From Diadema setosum (taxonomy: Eukaryota > Echinodermata > Echinoidea > Diadematoida > Diadematidae), in assembly GCA_033980235.1 (NCBI GenBank), contig CM067075.1:3027148-3091147 (forward strand): a stretch of 64,000 nucleotides of DNA, given 5' to 3'. The stretch's first letter is position 1. Every line of letters begins with the position of its first letter. The notes below the pieces were generated by a model. The model was not told the DNA's origin and ran no database searches. It saw only the letters and a list, made by a program, of their open reading frames with translations. Position numbers and translations under genes: made by a program. Shown here in pieces: positions 1-10,393 of this stretch.

Positions 1-705
1 TCAATCTTTAAAGTCAACTGCCACAGCGATATTATCACTGGTGATCATGGAACTAACTGTGCGCTGGTCTTTCTTAACTCAGGACAAATTGAGGGTAGTC
101 TTTGTTTAAAACCACTACGACTTTTTCAGAATGTCAATGAGCAAAGCTAGAAGTTTGGGGTTTTGGTGTTAGGCTAAGTGCTTATGCAGCAAACACCTGT
201 AATCCTACCAGCAGTGCCAAGTTTCACCAAGGGGCAATGGCAATGAGTGGAATTTGTCCGTCTAGACGAGACATTTTTTTTTTTCTAGTAGTTGGCTCTG
301 CTCCCCTCCCCCCTCCCCCATCACATTCATGCAAGTATTATGTGAAGACAACACTTTGTACCAAAACTGCAATACAACAGAGTTCAAATCAGGTTTCCAG
401 TGCTTGTGTTGGAAAATGAAAGTATGATTTTATTTGTTTGTTTGTTTTTTGCTTTTTTGCATCTACCCATTTTTATTTTTTTTCAATGTCAAATGCCTTT
501 GGCTCTCCGCAGTAGTAAAGAGGAACTCCTTTTTGAGATTGATCAATTTCCCCCTTGAAATGATTAATCAAATGTAACAAAAAATGTGAAAGCAGAAATT
601 TTCTCTCTTTTTTTTTTTTTGCGCTCAGTTGGGTAATATGAAGTTCATGTGTTTGTAATTCCATAGAATCAAAACATTCAGTAGTGCTACATATACTTGT
701 ACATC
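1..705. other. no gene seen; AT-rich intergenic
   Basis: The stretch has short open frames only, none with a recognisable domain. It contains poly-T tracts (near 273-284 and 608-622) and a short TTTG run around 435-450. Confidence 0.6.
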
Positions 706-800
706 AAGCAGAAATGTTTGCGTGCTTTTATTATTGTGCAATTTCTGGTAGCGTGAAATGCACAAAAATTTCCACAAGGCAAAAATTTCCACTTTTACAG
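706..800. repeat. truncated copy of the TA-flanked hairpin element
   Basis: This 95-bp segment aligns by eye with the right half of the complete element at 53913-54121. Both share a GTT(T/C)GCGTGCTTT block, a GCGTGAAAT/GCGTGATAT block, and the terminal AAAATTTCCACTTTTACAG. The matching left arm is not recognisable upstream, so this is a half copy or strongly decayed. Confidence 0.6.
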
Positions 801-3540
801 CATTTGCATTGATCCTGTCCCCGTAGGGTAACTGTGTAACTCCACCATATAGAAACTCTTTTCTCTGCAGATTCTGCAATGCATCGTGCAATGTTTATTA
901 AATGTACATGTAGCTAAGGGCAACAACTGGAAAAGTGAAAACAAAACTCATTTTGTGCATCATGAAAGTAATGCAAAAATACAGATGTGCAAAGTTTGTG
1001 CTTGCTATGTGTTATGTTTCATATCTTCGATCTCAGGTTAGGCCCTGTAGGCGTATGTTGTAGGGGTATAATCGGTAGGTCTATTCCATGGTAGTTTTCT
1101 TCTTCGCCAGCCCTGGAATATGAGTGAATTTGCTACTGTTACTTTTCACCATATGCTGCCAAAGCCTAAATCGCCATGACAGCAGCGGTAAGCTGTTTGA
1201 GGTGCTTGCTAAATTGCCGTGACCGTCCATGAAATTAAAAACATGCAAAATTCATCTTTACCTGACCGAGCCTGGAAAAATTGCTTGTGCAAAAATATTT
1301 GCCTTCATAGTACCGTCAAAGAGAAGGGTCTTAATAGTCAAATTGCATCAATTTCATGTAAACCCAAAACAGATTCCAGGAAGTATGTGGGCTTGGTAGC
1401 AAGTTTGGGAGTTAGCATTAGTGCTGGAGTTGGGATGGGTTGTAGGGTTGGGATAGCGTTAGGCGTAGAGACGGGACTTTGTGAGGTGGGGGGGGGGGGG
1501 GGGGGGGGTAGCGGATTATTTATGGAACATAAACACATAACCATACATAACCAACATAAACATACTACAGTTTGTTATCATGTGATGTAAGTTTGGAGAA
1601 GTAGGAAGGGAGTTCATCCTGTGGAATGAACATCAATCAAATCAGAACATCTTGAAAAAGTGATACCATGTTGTCACTCTAAAAGAATAGACAGACTTGC
1701 AACTTCTGTTTTCAAACATTTGCAGTAAAACATGTTTCATGGCTAGCATCCAGGACCATCTTCTGACCAGTCAAACATTTTCTTCTTTCTATATTTTCCT
1801 AAAATGTTTTGTTTTTGTTTTTTTTTAGTTTTGAGGAAGAACACAAAACATTTAAAAAGAATGTAGAGAGAAGAAAAGAGTTGACTGGTCAGGAGCTGAT
1901 GTGGAAGAAGGGTGGGGGAGGGGATGGGTGAGAAAATTTGTTGTAGCTCCTCATGTTTCTAAATGATACAGCATACCTGTGTGCTTGGATCACAAGTGGC
2001 TCCTGTTTGTAGAAGTTTGGTGACAAATTTAGGGAGAGCTGGCCGTGAAGCCAATTATGACGTCACCCCCGTTGGGACTGGGCTGGGCGGAAGGGGACAT
2101 ATCCTGAACATGACATTGGCTGCTATACTTTTTTTTTTAGGGAAAGGAAAGAGAGAAAAAGAGAGACCATCTGCCTAGGGAAAACTAGTCATGATGAAAC
2201 GTTGTGCAGTGCAGTGAATGCAAAATACCTGGTACAGAAAAAAGATGAAGGCCGGTAGAGGCATGAAACATACGAACAGGTGCACTATGGTACACCATGT
2301 ACATGCAGTCATCTATCCGTATTGGTGTCTGATAGACAAATTGGCTTATTGCCTGTTGCATGATGGACTTCTGAGCTGATCTCCCCCCCCCCCCCCCTTC
2401 CCATGATTAACCTATCTAAAAGGGAATGATTTGATATTAAGAAGATAAAGTTAAGAGCAAGCAAAGAAAACAGATAGCTGTCATTTGTGCTTTGCTCGTA
2501 TCTGCCAGTAAGCATTGCTCATAGTTATATGCGTATGAACAGGGTATTCCCCTGTTGAATGCTGTGTTGTTGACTACAGGGAGACCAACACAAGACCCAT
2601 GTCTCATTGTACACAAAACGGCAACTGGTAAAGACAGAGCATGCGATAGTTTTGAGCATTGCCTTCATTAATGGTGAGTTGCGAGAACATCTTTAAAATT
2701 TCCTCATGCTTTCATTGAGTGCTTGAAGGAGATTTTACCTTTACCGACAGAGAAGTCTTCAATACATTGTGGTAACATGCCAGCAACAAATATTAAAAAA
2801 TCATATGGATATTTGCATTGTGTGATAACCTCTTATCAAGTCTTTTTTTCATTAAAAAATTTCAAGTTAAAAACTTGTGTCTTATATATTAAAAAACTTG
2901 TTTTTTGTTAGCATAAGTTGACTTTTTAAAAATATAAATACAGAAAGCTTATGTTTAAAAAATTAAAGGATAAGTTATATTTCATGTCATAAAAAACATA
3001 ATTGTTTGTCTTCAAAGCATAAGTGTTGTTTTGTAATGAATGAAAACTTGTGATTCTAGAACATAAGAAACAGATATGAGTGAAGTATTAGGAAGTCATA
3101 AGCAACAAAGATGCTATTTCATTCTGGATGCTGAAATTTTATTTCCACTCCTCCACAACTTTTGGCTTTGTTTTGCTCCCAATGGAAAGCGACTCTGGAA
3201 GGAAAAAAAGAAGTGCTCAGTAGTATTTCTGAATGATTTAGATGTACACAGAGCAGCTGATTGATGAGAAAATGGCCAGTGTCCAAATAAACCTCTCATA
3301 CTCCCCTCCCAAAAGGTCTGACCATTTACTATTTTGCTCATGGTATTAAAGAAACAAGTGACCCACATCCTAAAAATAGCCCACCCCCTGCGCTGTGACC
3401 TACATACTTTTTGTCTGTCTGTGATTATCAGATTGATTACTGTTTTGTCTGTTATTCGTGCAGGTTGCTCAAATCATTCACTTCTTTATTCTAGAGGTCC
3501 ATATATCCTACACACAATCCTGATGAGTATCCCCAGCCAC
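801..3540. other. no gene seen; homopolymer-rich intergenic
   Basis: A run of 21 G lies at 1488-1508 and a run of 15 C at 2383-2397. Glycine- or proline-rich open frames over the G run come from the repeat, not from a gene. The 2830-3070 segment is very AT-rich and repeats a CATAAGT-like word on both strands. No splice-consistent exon or known domain was seen. Confidence 0.55.
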
Positions 3541-3550
3541 AAAGCTGGTG

Positions 3551-3840
3551 CTCAAACTCGAGTGTGAACCAACTAGAACTACCAACTTTGAGTCCAAACT
3601 CGAGTGAAACCCACTATGTATGTGCTCTGTGTTCAAAGTCATGTGTCAACCAGCAACTAAACAGTAAACCTGTAATCAAGCTCAAGTGAAAACCCAGTGT
3701 GTATTCCATGTTCAAGCTCAACAGAAAGCCAAGTACTTATCCAGTTTAAAAATTCATGAAAACTGGATACCAACAAGCTCAAACTCAAGAGCAGAATGAT
3801 TTCCATCCACCATGCTCACATGCAAAGTCACATGAAACCA
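3551..3840 (+). repeat. degenerate ~40-bp tandem repeat
   Basis: A CAAACTCGAGTGAAACCC-like motif recurs at about 3553, 3595, 3634, 3677 and 3713, with spacings of 36-43 bp. Weaker copies continue to about 3840. Units are strongly diverged, so this is an old minisatellite. Confidence 0.6.
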
Positions 3841-4899
3841 GGAAACAAACTGATTTGCAAAGTGGTTAAAAGAGCAGCGAAACTAGGGAGGAGGGTGCCT
3901 GCAAGCCTGTGTTCCAAACCAGTCTCTACACATATGCTGGAAATATTGTGAAATGTAGCCCACAAACTTCAAACTCTAACTTCAATGAATTAATCTTGCT
4001 TTCAGGTGGTCATGTACAGGTGTGTAAGAAATCAGTAAAAACTTGAAGTCTGCGTGAAGTCTGTGAAGGCAAGCTTGACGTCACATCTGATGAAAAACCC
4101 AAGCCCACTTTATTTCCAGCAAAAAGAAGAAGCCAACCCGCAACTTGCCTTCTTTCTGGGTCAGGTGCACCGATTCTTTTTCTCTCAACTTTCTCTATGG
4201 AAAGGAGGAAGATAATCCACAACTTTCCCAAGCTTTCAGTCCTGAAGTGTTTACATCCACATACCTTGCAGAATTTAAAGTGAAAGTGCTAGGGTTAGAG
4301 ACGATGGAGAGACGATATTTCATACCGGAAGAAAAAAAAAATCAGAAAGAAGAAATAGGACGCTGGGTAAGCTCAATCTCTCTTTCTCTTCTTAAGCAGA
4401 GAAATATGCTTATAGTTTCATTGTTGGGAATATTGTTTTCATATGCTCCTGAAAGTAGTGGATGCTTTTCATTGCACTTGTGTAACATTTGACCCACGAT
4501 TATGTCTTCCATTTGACTGTGTTGGCTTGGCATATCACGATATTGGATGAAAGGATGTTGGAGAAATGCATCAATTTGTGAACGTTTGGGGAGACAAACT
4601 TCGGGATGAATGTGTGGGCGGCCGGTCAGTCACCCTTGAGTAAACCTGTATCAAAATATTGATACTGGAGGCTTGGTCATAAGCTACCTCCCAATTCGTT
4701 TGACCGTCGTTCGGGGCAGACATGTGGAGAAGGCCGATGCGGGCTGTCCTCTCCGCCATCGTGTGTCCGATGGTATTTTTGCATGGCATCCGTGGTGCAC
4801 AGTCGGCGATGACTATGCTTGATTGGAGACAGTCTTGTCTCATTTGAGCGGGATTAACTACTTTGCTCTGGTTGCAAAAGTGACAAAATACACCAATTC
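3841..4899. other. no gene assigned; open frame 4571-4843 on minus unresolved
   Basis: The stretch is moderately GC-balanced. A 90-codon minus-strand frame at 4571-4843 is relatively GC-rich, but it shows no motif I recognise and has no clear splice partners. It is left unassigned. Confidence 0.45.
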
Positions 4900-5356
4900 T
4901 TGTTTGCTTGTTTTATTTTACTCTGATTCATCTGAGAAGATGGCCAGATGGCCCATTATTCACCTGCACTAGCTGGTCTTCCATTGGGTTCAGGTAAATG
5001 TGAGACAGGACCACTTCACCGGGTTAAACACCCTGTTCTTTGTGATGAATTTAAATGAAGTGGGATCTTTTACGTGCATGAGTTGTGACTCTCTCACACA
5101 TGCGGCCTCCATTTTAAGTCCTATCCCTGGGACAGAGTGTTTTTCCTCTTAACCTGTTGAGGACGGACTGATTTTGCTACAACACGCATTTCCCATAGAC
5201 CCCTGCCCGAGTATACTCGGGACTCGCCCTCAACGGGTTAATAGTGGGGATGGTATGATTACACACAACATTGCTCAGTTACCATTAGACTTGGGAATTG
5301 AACCCAGGTCCTTTGGCTCTAGAGGCAGCATTTGACTGACATGACTGAAGCCCCAT
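4900..5356 (-). mobile_element. tRNA-derived SINE (minus strand), interrupted by a MITE
   Basis: Read on the minus strand, a tRNA-like head near 5356-5290 carries a B-box-like GGTTCAATTCCC (5304-5292). The body follows, with GATAGGACTTAAAATGGAGG and CACGTAAAAGATCCC blocks. The same arrangement is seen in widespread invertebrate tRNA-SINEs (from memory of the family; no search run). A 93-bp TTAA hairpin sits inside it at 5149-5241, so the SINE is older than that insertion. The ends are approximate. Confidence 0.6.
5149..5241 (-). mobile_element. 93-bp TTAA hairpin MITE, copy 1
   Basis: TTAA bounds both ends. The arms are AACCTGTTGAGGACGG and CCTCAACGGGTT. A 16-bp perfect inner palindrome CCCGAGTATACTCGGG lies next to one arm. 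The non-palindromic middle (GCTACAACACGCATTTCCCA) is shared with copies at 9101, 17957, 45516, 58217 and 62758. It is inserted in the SINE at 4900-5356. Confidence 0.85.
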
Positions 5357-5518
5357 TTTAACAGAGCCTTTCGAACTAGAGTTACCATTTTCAGGTAGCA
5401 TCCGGGGGTAATCTTTTTTCACCCTGCTTGTTAAAAACGGTCCCCAAAAAATGTTGCTCAGATGATGTTGTGGTGACTTTTGCCAAATTCTACCTTAGCC
5501 ATCTAGGGTTCAACTTTA

Positions 5519-5893
5519 TGCCCCAGTCACATAGACATCCCGGATCACCCTGGACCACCCCGGATCTGATCCGGGGAGAGATCCGTGTTGACACTGGGAG
5601 GCCAACACGGCAACTTTGGAGGTCAAAAACATCCGGCGTCATCCGGGGATTGCCGTCTTGGCAGAGCAATCCGGGGTGGTCCGTGTGGCTGCCGTGTAGC
5701 TGCCGTGTTGATCCGTGTAGATGCCGTGTTTGTCCGTGTAGACGCCGTGCTCTTCCGGCCTTATCCGTGTAGCTGCCGTGTTGATACCGTGTGTACAGTC
5801 ATACCAAAATCCCGGATCTACCCGGATATCCCCGGACGTCCCCGGATCTCCGTGTAGATCCTTGAGCATCCGTGTTTATATGTGACTGGGGCA
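5519..5893. mobile_element. 375-bp foldback element with internal CCGTGT repeats
   Basis: The terminal inverted repeats are TGCCCCAGTCACATA (5519) and TATGTGACTGGGGCA (ending 5893). The inside is GC-rich, unlike its flanks. It is built of short imperfect repeats of GCCGTGTTGATCCGTGTAG type (about 5680-5790), flanked by clusters of CCCGGAT words in opposite sense. Open frames across it on both strands are repeat artefacts. Confidence 0.8.
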
Positions 5894-6689
5894 TTACCCC
5901 TACAACCCTTCTATTAGAACTCTCCCGCAATAACATTCCTTTGAAACACTCAAACACGCATGGGCAACATTGCAGACAAAAAATGATTGACACGTCGTAT
6001 GCTGATCATGTGCATGGATTGTAATCACTGATCTCTATGTAGTTGAAATCAGTGATTGTAACCACATTTTGTTTACTAGCACAATTGCCTACTTAGATGT
6101 GCACAATCTAGAACAATAGGCGGTCCTGGCCAATCGGCGGGGTAATCACATCAGTGGACACACCCCCTTCATGGAAACATACCTGGAGAAGGTTTTTGAT
6201 ATATGTCTGTTCAAATGGTACCCCTTGCTCTCTCCTGCGGTGTTATTGCCCGAAGCGAAAAATTTTGTTCTCCGGACATTGTCTTGACATTGTCAGGGTA
6301 AGGTCCATTAAAACTTGGCTTTAGCCAAATCACAACCCTAAGCGATGCCATGGTCTGTAAGGCAGCATTATGTACCAGATCTGAAGCAGTTTGCCCATGG
6401 TTGCAATCTTGTTCCAGTTCCTGTCATGTGGCGTTGTGAATAGAAATTAACTAAAAGACATATTTTTTTTTTTCAAACTGCAGAAAGTATTAAAAATCAA
6501 TCATTGTTCAATGGTCTAAATCAATGAACTTGATCAAACTCAGTGAAGGGCCATTAACTTGGACAAATCTGGTGATGGTGTAAGAAACATACTCATCTCA
6601 GTAAACCATGCACTGCAGTCAAATTGTATGCAGATTTTTAACCAGTATACAATTGATGGTGAAGCAACGATCAAATAACAGTAAGTGCT
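5894..6689. other. no gene seen
   Basis: The stretch is intergenic. It contains a small stem (AATCACTGAT / ATCAGTGATT, about 6023-6057) and a CCAATCGG word at 6131. No exon-like signal was recognised. Confidence 0.5.
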
Positions 6690-7054
6690 TTAAAGGGGAT
6701 GGCTAGTAACTGATCAGTGGGAATCAGTGGGAATGCTGGAGGATGATTGTTCAAATCCTTGTGGGATTCATTTAAGAGTACATTATATATCTATTGTTGT
6801 GTGAAAATTATTTGCTTCAGAATGATCTCATTTTCAAATAATGTGCAGTTTATTGTTTCCAGGTTAGCGTGCCTGGTCAGTGACGGGGCATTAATCTGCA
6901 CATTACTTGAATATGAGACTGTTCTGAAGCGAATAATTTTCACACAACAGTAGATATATAATGTACTTTTAAATGAATCCCACATGGATTGGAACAATCA
7001 TCCCTCAGCATTCGCACTGATTCCCACTGATCGGTTACTAGCCATCCCCTTTAA
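6690..7054. mobile_element. 365-bp near-perfect palindromic MITE with TTAA ends, copy 1
   Basis: The element starts TTAAAGGGGATGGCTAGTAA and ends with its inverse complement. The arms pair along almost the full length around a centre near 6872, so both strands encode nearly the same open frame, which is a mirror artefact. A second copy is at 20052-20416. TTAA at both ends fits a TTAA target-site duplication of the piggyBac type (inference). It directly abuts the reverse-transcriptase fragment at 7055. Confidence 0.9.
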
Positions 7055-7190
7055 TCAAAGAGCACGAATAGAACAATTCAGGAAGTCATTCTTCCCATCT
7101 ACTTTCATCAAGTGGAACCACCTGAGTGATGCCACTATCAACTTGCCATCAATTGACTCGCTCAAAAAGGCAATCGATAAAACCTTCTAA
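7055..7190 (+). pseudogene. C-terminal fragment of a non-LTR retrotransposon reverse transcriptase
   Basis: About 45 codons end at TAA (7188-7190). The conserved stretch FRKSFFPSTFIKWNHLSD, followed by LPSIDSLKKAID, matches the C-terminal tail of Jockey/CR1/L2-type ORF2 proteins, which typically read SFFPRTIRDWNxLP...SLxSFKxxL (family knowledge). Nothing upstream of the MITE at 6690-7054 continues the protein, so it is a 5'-truncated relic. Downstream, 7191-7290 is probably its 3' tail. It is not functional. Confidence 0.75.
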
Positions 7191-8097
7191 TTATCCGTGG
7201 GCCTTCTCTCGTCCGATGTGTTATGCCCAGTAGGACCCCACATCATACACATCCAGATCCAGAACCAGGGGTATTCAGTTAAGAATGGTCTTGCCAAGAA
7301 GTCGTGTCATTTTGCTACCAAAGTTTTGGTACAAATCAAAATAAGAAAGAGTAGAAAAAATGTGAAAATTTTAGACTTAATTTCAGATGTATTGATTAAT
7401 CACTCCTAGACACACTGGCGTTGCAGGTAGAGAAAATAAATCAAGAAAATGCCAAAGATGGACAGATTTGTTTGAGAAGATGGAATGCATAGTGTAGAGT
7501 AAAATGAAAAATATTTCCTACTGTTGGAAGAATTCACAGAGGAGTAAAAAGCCCCAAATTCAAAGGGGATAGTGTCTGCCGGGTTGCCTCATCATTTGCC
7601 ACCTCTGACCGTGAACTTGTAGTCGGTGCTCTCGTCACTCAACAAGGGCATGTATTTTTGGATGGGGGCGGGAGGGAAGGGGGCGGGGTTCTCTCCCCTG
7701 GCATTGAGAAAGGGGGTGGGGCGTCTGGGATTTCTATCAAAAGAAATAGAAAACCAAAGTGGCATGCAATCTGACACAGCGGTTAGCCTGTTACCCAACA
7801 CCCTGCAACCCAGCGGTCAAGTGCAAGTACGGGGTGCTGGCATTCCGTTCTGGAGAGGGCAAGTGTAGCCGCCAGACACTACCTTTACAGTGCCTCAGCT
7901 GGTGGACAACAGATACATATTTGTCCCTCCAGTTCACCCACTGGTCAGATTCATTCTTAATGGTGACAATCAAGCGGATTAGATGCTTCTGTGATTTGAG
8001 ATGGGGGTGTTGTATTGTGTTCAGGACCCTAATGGTTTCTTTACCCCTTCTATACCCATGCACTCAGTACTAACTCACCGAGCCATTGTACAGTTTA
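7191..8097. other. no gene seen; probable retroelement 3' tail then unique sequence
   Basis: The first ~100 bp (CATCCAGATCCAGA near 7249) resembles the 3' end of a non-LTR element. A G-rich tract lies at about 7660-7725. The longer open frames at 7626-8073 show no domain. Confidence 0.45.
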
Positions 8098-8314
8098 CTG
8101 TAAAACAAGGAATGTTCGTGTGCATTTCAATTTCACGAATTTCACGAGATTTCGTGAGAGCCAAGATTTGCGAAATTAAACTGTATGTGAAAGTTCTTGT
8201 CTACTTATACGCATTGTATGTTAGAGGCAACTCGCGAAAATGTCATGCCGCGAAAAAAGGCCGTCAGCTCCCATTCGCAAAAATTTCATGCTGCGAAAAT
8301 ATTGTGTTTCACAG
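8098..8314 (+). mobile_element. TA-flanked ~217-bp hairpin element
   Basis: The element starts CTGTAAAACAAGGAATGTTC and ends GTGTTTCACAG, with TA on each side. The interior has repeated TTCGTGA/TCGCGAAA words. The copy at 62977-63184 is the same family in opposite orientation, sharing the GAACATTCCTTG / TTTTACAG end and the GTGTGCATTT block. Confidence 0.75.
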
Positions 8315-9100
8315 TATCCTCCTGTCAACATTGCAAAAACAAGAAAACAAAGACAACAGCAAAACAGAAGAAAGAGTCATGTGGGTCCAGGTGACTCCTG
8401 TTATAATGAAGTCCTTTGAACCGGCAGGTTTCTTTCATTGTATCAAAATCTTGTTGTAAGCTGAACAATAACGTATGAAGATGATATAGGTGATGATTTA
8501 TGGACCTGAATTTTTACTTTACTGTAATGATAATTTCATTATAATTGTTTCCCCTGTAATGGGAGTGCACAGTATAATATAAGTCAGGCTACCAATTAAA
8601 GTTAGACTTCTTCAGTCAGTGTGAAGCTCAATGTGGTCCATTTTGTTTGGGACGATACAGAGCTGGCTTTAGAACATTGTGCTGTGGTCCATTTTGTTTG
8701 GGACGATACAGAGCTGGCTTCAGAACATGTGCACAAATCTGTGAAGAAAGTTGATGTCAGAAATTGTGAGAAGGGATCAGAAATCCTTGAAGTTTGTTTT
8801 TATGATATCAAAGTTTCATGCGAAACATTTGTCATTATACAGTGTACCAGTGATATCCAAGAGGAACAAAATAGTCATCACAAGGTGGCACCCATGTAGG
8901 TTACTGCAGGTGAAGCATGTTCCTGACTTCGTCAATTTTGGCTCTGTAACACACTGAGAGTCAATTGTCTACCAATTTGAAAAAGGTTGAATAGCAGGTG
9001 GGTCACTGTCTGTACCAATGTTAAACTGAACCTACTTCCATTGAAGTTCCTGACCGATCTTTCCGTGAAAAGGGGGTTAAATCCACAATGAAAGTGGAAG
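8315..9100. other. no gene seen apart from a short duplication
   Basis: Intergenic sequence containing the 51-bp duplication listed separately. The open frame over it (8621-8899) has duplicated residues only because of that repeat. Confidence 0.5.
8633..8734 (+). repeat. 51-bp tandem duplication
   Basis: GTGGTCCATTTTGTTTGGGA begins at 8633 and again at 8684. The two units are nearly identical through GAGCTGGCTT(T/C)AGAACAT, which indicates a recent duplication. Confidence 0.85.
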
Positions 9101-9193
9101 TTAACCCATTGAGGACGGACTGATTTTGCTATAACACGCGTTTCTTATAGACACCTGCCGGAGTATATTCGGAACTCGTCTGCAATGGATTAA
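9101..9193 (-). mobile_element. 93-bp TTAA hairpin MITE, copy 2 (decayed)
   Basis: Same layout as the copy at 5149 and the same orientation. Substitutions have broken the inner palindrome (CCGGAGTATATTCGGA) and one arm (CAATGGATTAA). It is an older copy. Confidence 0.8.
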
Positions 9194-9483
9194 AAGGCTC
9201 TGCATCATACCAGTAATTGGTCAAATCAAAAAAGAAAAAGAAAAAAAAAAAGGAGTATACAAGTGTACCATTCTGGAATTATCTGTGCATCTTTGTTTGT
9301 TTGTTTGTTTGTATATTTGTCTTGATATTCTGTCCGTTACAAGACCAGAAGGCTAGATAACACATATTCAGCTGCACTATCATAGTTGTGGCTGCTGATC
9401 TACTGTGGGGACTAGTGGTTTTATATATGTATCGTGTGTACCTTGGAAGCAGAGAGTACAGGTATGAGATATCCATGTCCACA

Positions 9484-9795
9484 GGATGTTGTTACTGGTA
9501 TTTTGCACACTAGCTGCATTCACACACAAGAGGCTTTTTTTTGTTCTTCAAAAAGTGTTAATTTTGAGTGTGTGTGAATAGGACTGGGGTGTTGTTACTG
9601 GTAGTTTGCACACTAGCCACATTCACACATGAGGATTTAAAAAAAAAGATGTTAATTTTAATTTTGTGTGAGCAGAACTGGGGTTTTGTTTTTACAGGCA
9701 ATTTGCATAACAGCTACATTCACACACAGGAGGATTTTTTTTTTTTTTTTCGAAAACTGGTAATTTACGGTGTATGTGAATGGGACTTAGTTGTT
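9484..9795 (+). repeat. three-copy ~100-bp tandem repeat
   Basis: Units run from TTGTTACTGGTA...TTGCACACTAGC through CATTCACAC to GTGTGTGAATAGGACT. CATTCAC starts at 9517, 9620 and 9717. Each unit carries a poly-T or poly-A tract of different length after CATTCACAC. Confidence 0.75.
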
Positions 9796-10232
9796 GTTGA
9801 ATACCGGTAGTGTTCATTTCTGTGGCACTGAACTACATGAATGTGGGCTGTCCTTATCTGAGGGGATGAGATCATCCCAGATCTTTGCCTGCCGGATGTT
9901 TTGTTGGATAACAGTATGGCACCACCGGTGACTGGAGGAACGACAACCTTCCCTTTGCTGTGTATGTGTTGTGTAATGCAGGCTTTCCCACCACGTCGGG
10001 TCAGCGTGTCTGTGTTGCAGTATCCTGTATGTTCTGCTATAAATTGACCATGTGCCGCCACGTTTTTGCCAGTGGACTTCTGTTGGCTTCTGTGTAGCTA
10101 CTAGCCTGCCATGGTGAGCCATTTCTCTATTTTGTCCCGCCTCGTGTCCCTTCGACAGTGGTGGTTGGTTGTCCTCTAAGACACTTGTGAAGACTTCATG
10201 ATCTTAATGAATGGTGTTACCTGAAAAACAAT
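9796..10232. other. no gene seen
   Basis: Two overlapping minus-strand open frames of about 100 codons cover this area. Neither has a recognisable domain, and neither is flanked by a convincing exon structure. Confidence 0.45.
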
Positions 10233-10393
10233 GGCCCAAATTTACGAACGTGGTACAATTTTTGTCCATGGTTTAAACCATGGACAAAGACGGTAGTTTT
10301 GTATGCAACACTTGGCGCCCCATACAAAACTACGGTCTTTGTACATGGTATAAACCCTGGACAAAAATTGTACCACCTTCGTGAATTCGGGCC
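10233..10393. mobile_element. 161-bp palindromic hairpin element
   Basis: The arms start GGCCCAAATTTACGAACGTG (10233) and end CACCTTCGTGAATTCGGGCC (10393). They contain GTACAATTTTTGTCCATGG and its inverse, around a short centre CAACACTTGGCGCCC. Each arm also carries a smaller palindrome (CCATGGTTTAAACCATGG). No clear target-site duplication was seen. Confidence 0.8.

Noticed and set aside
1219..1590. Glycine-rich / proline-rich open frames
   Set aside because: Created by the G21 run; no domain and no exon context.
4571..4843. 90-codon minus-strand frame as a transposon protein
   Set aside because: No reverse transcriptase, integrase or transposase motif could be recognised.
6747..6997. Near-identical 68-codon open frames on both strands, also at 20109-20359
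   Set aside because: They are mirror images produced by the palindromic MITE, not a protein family.
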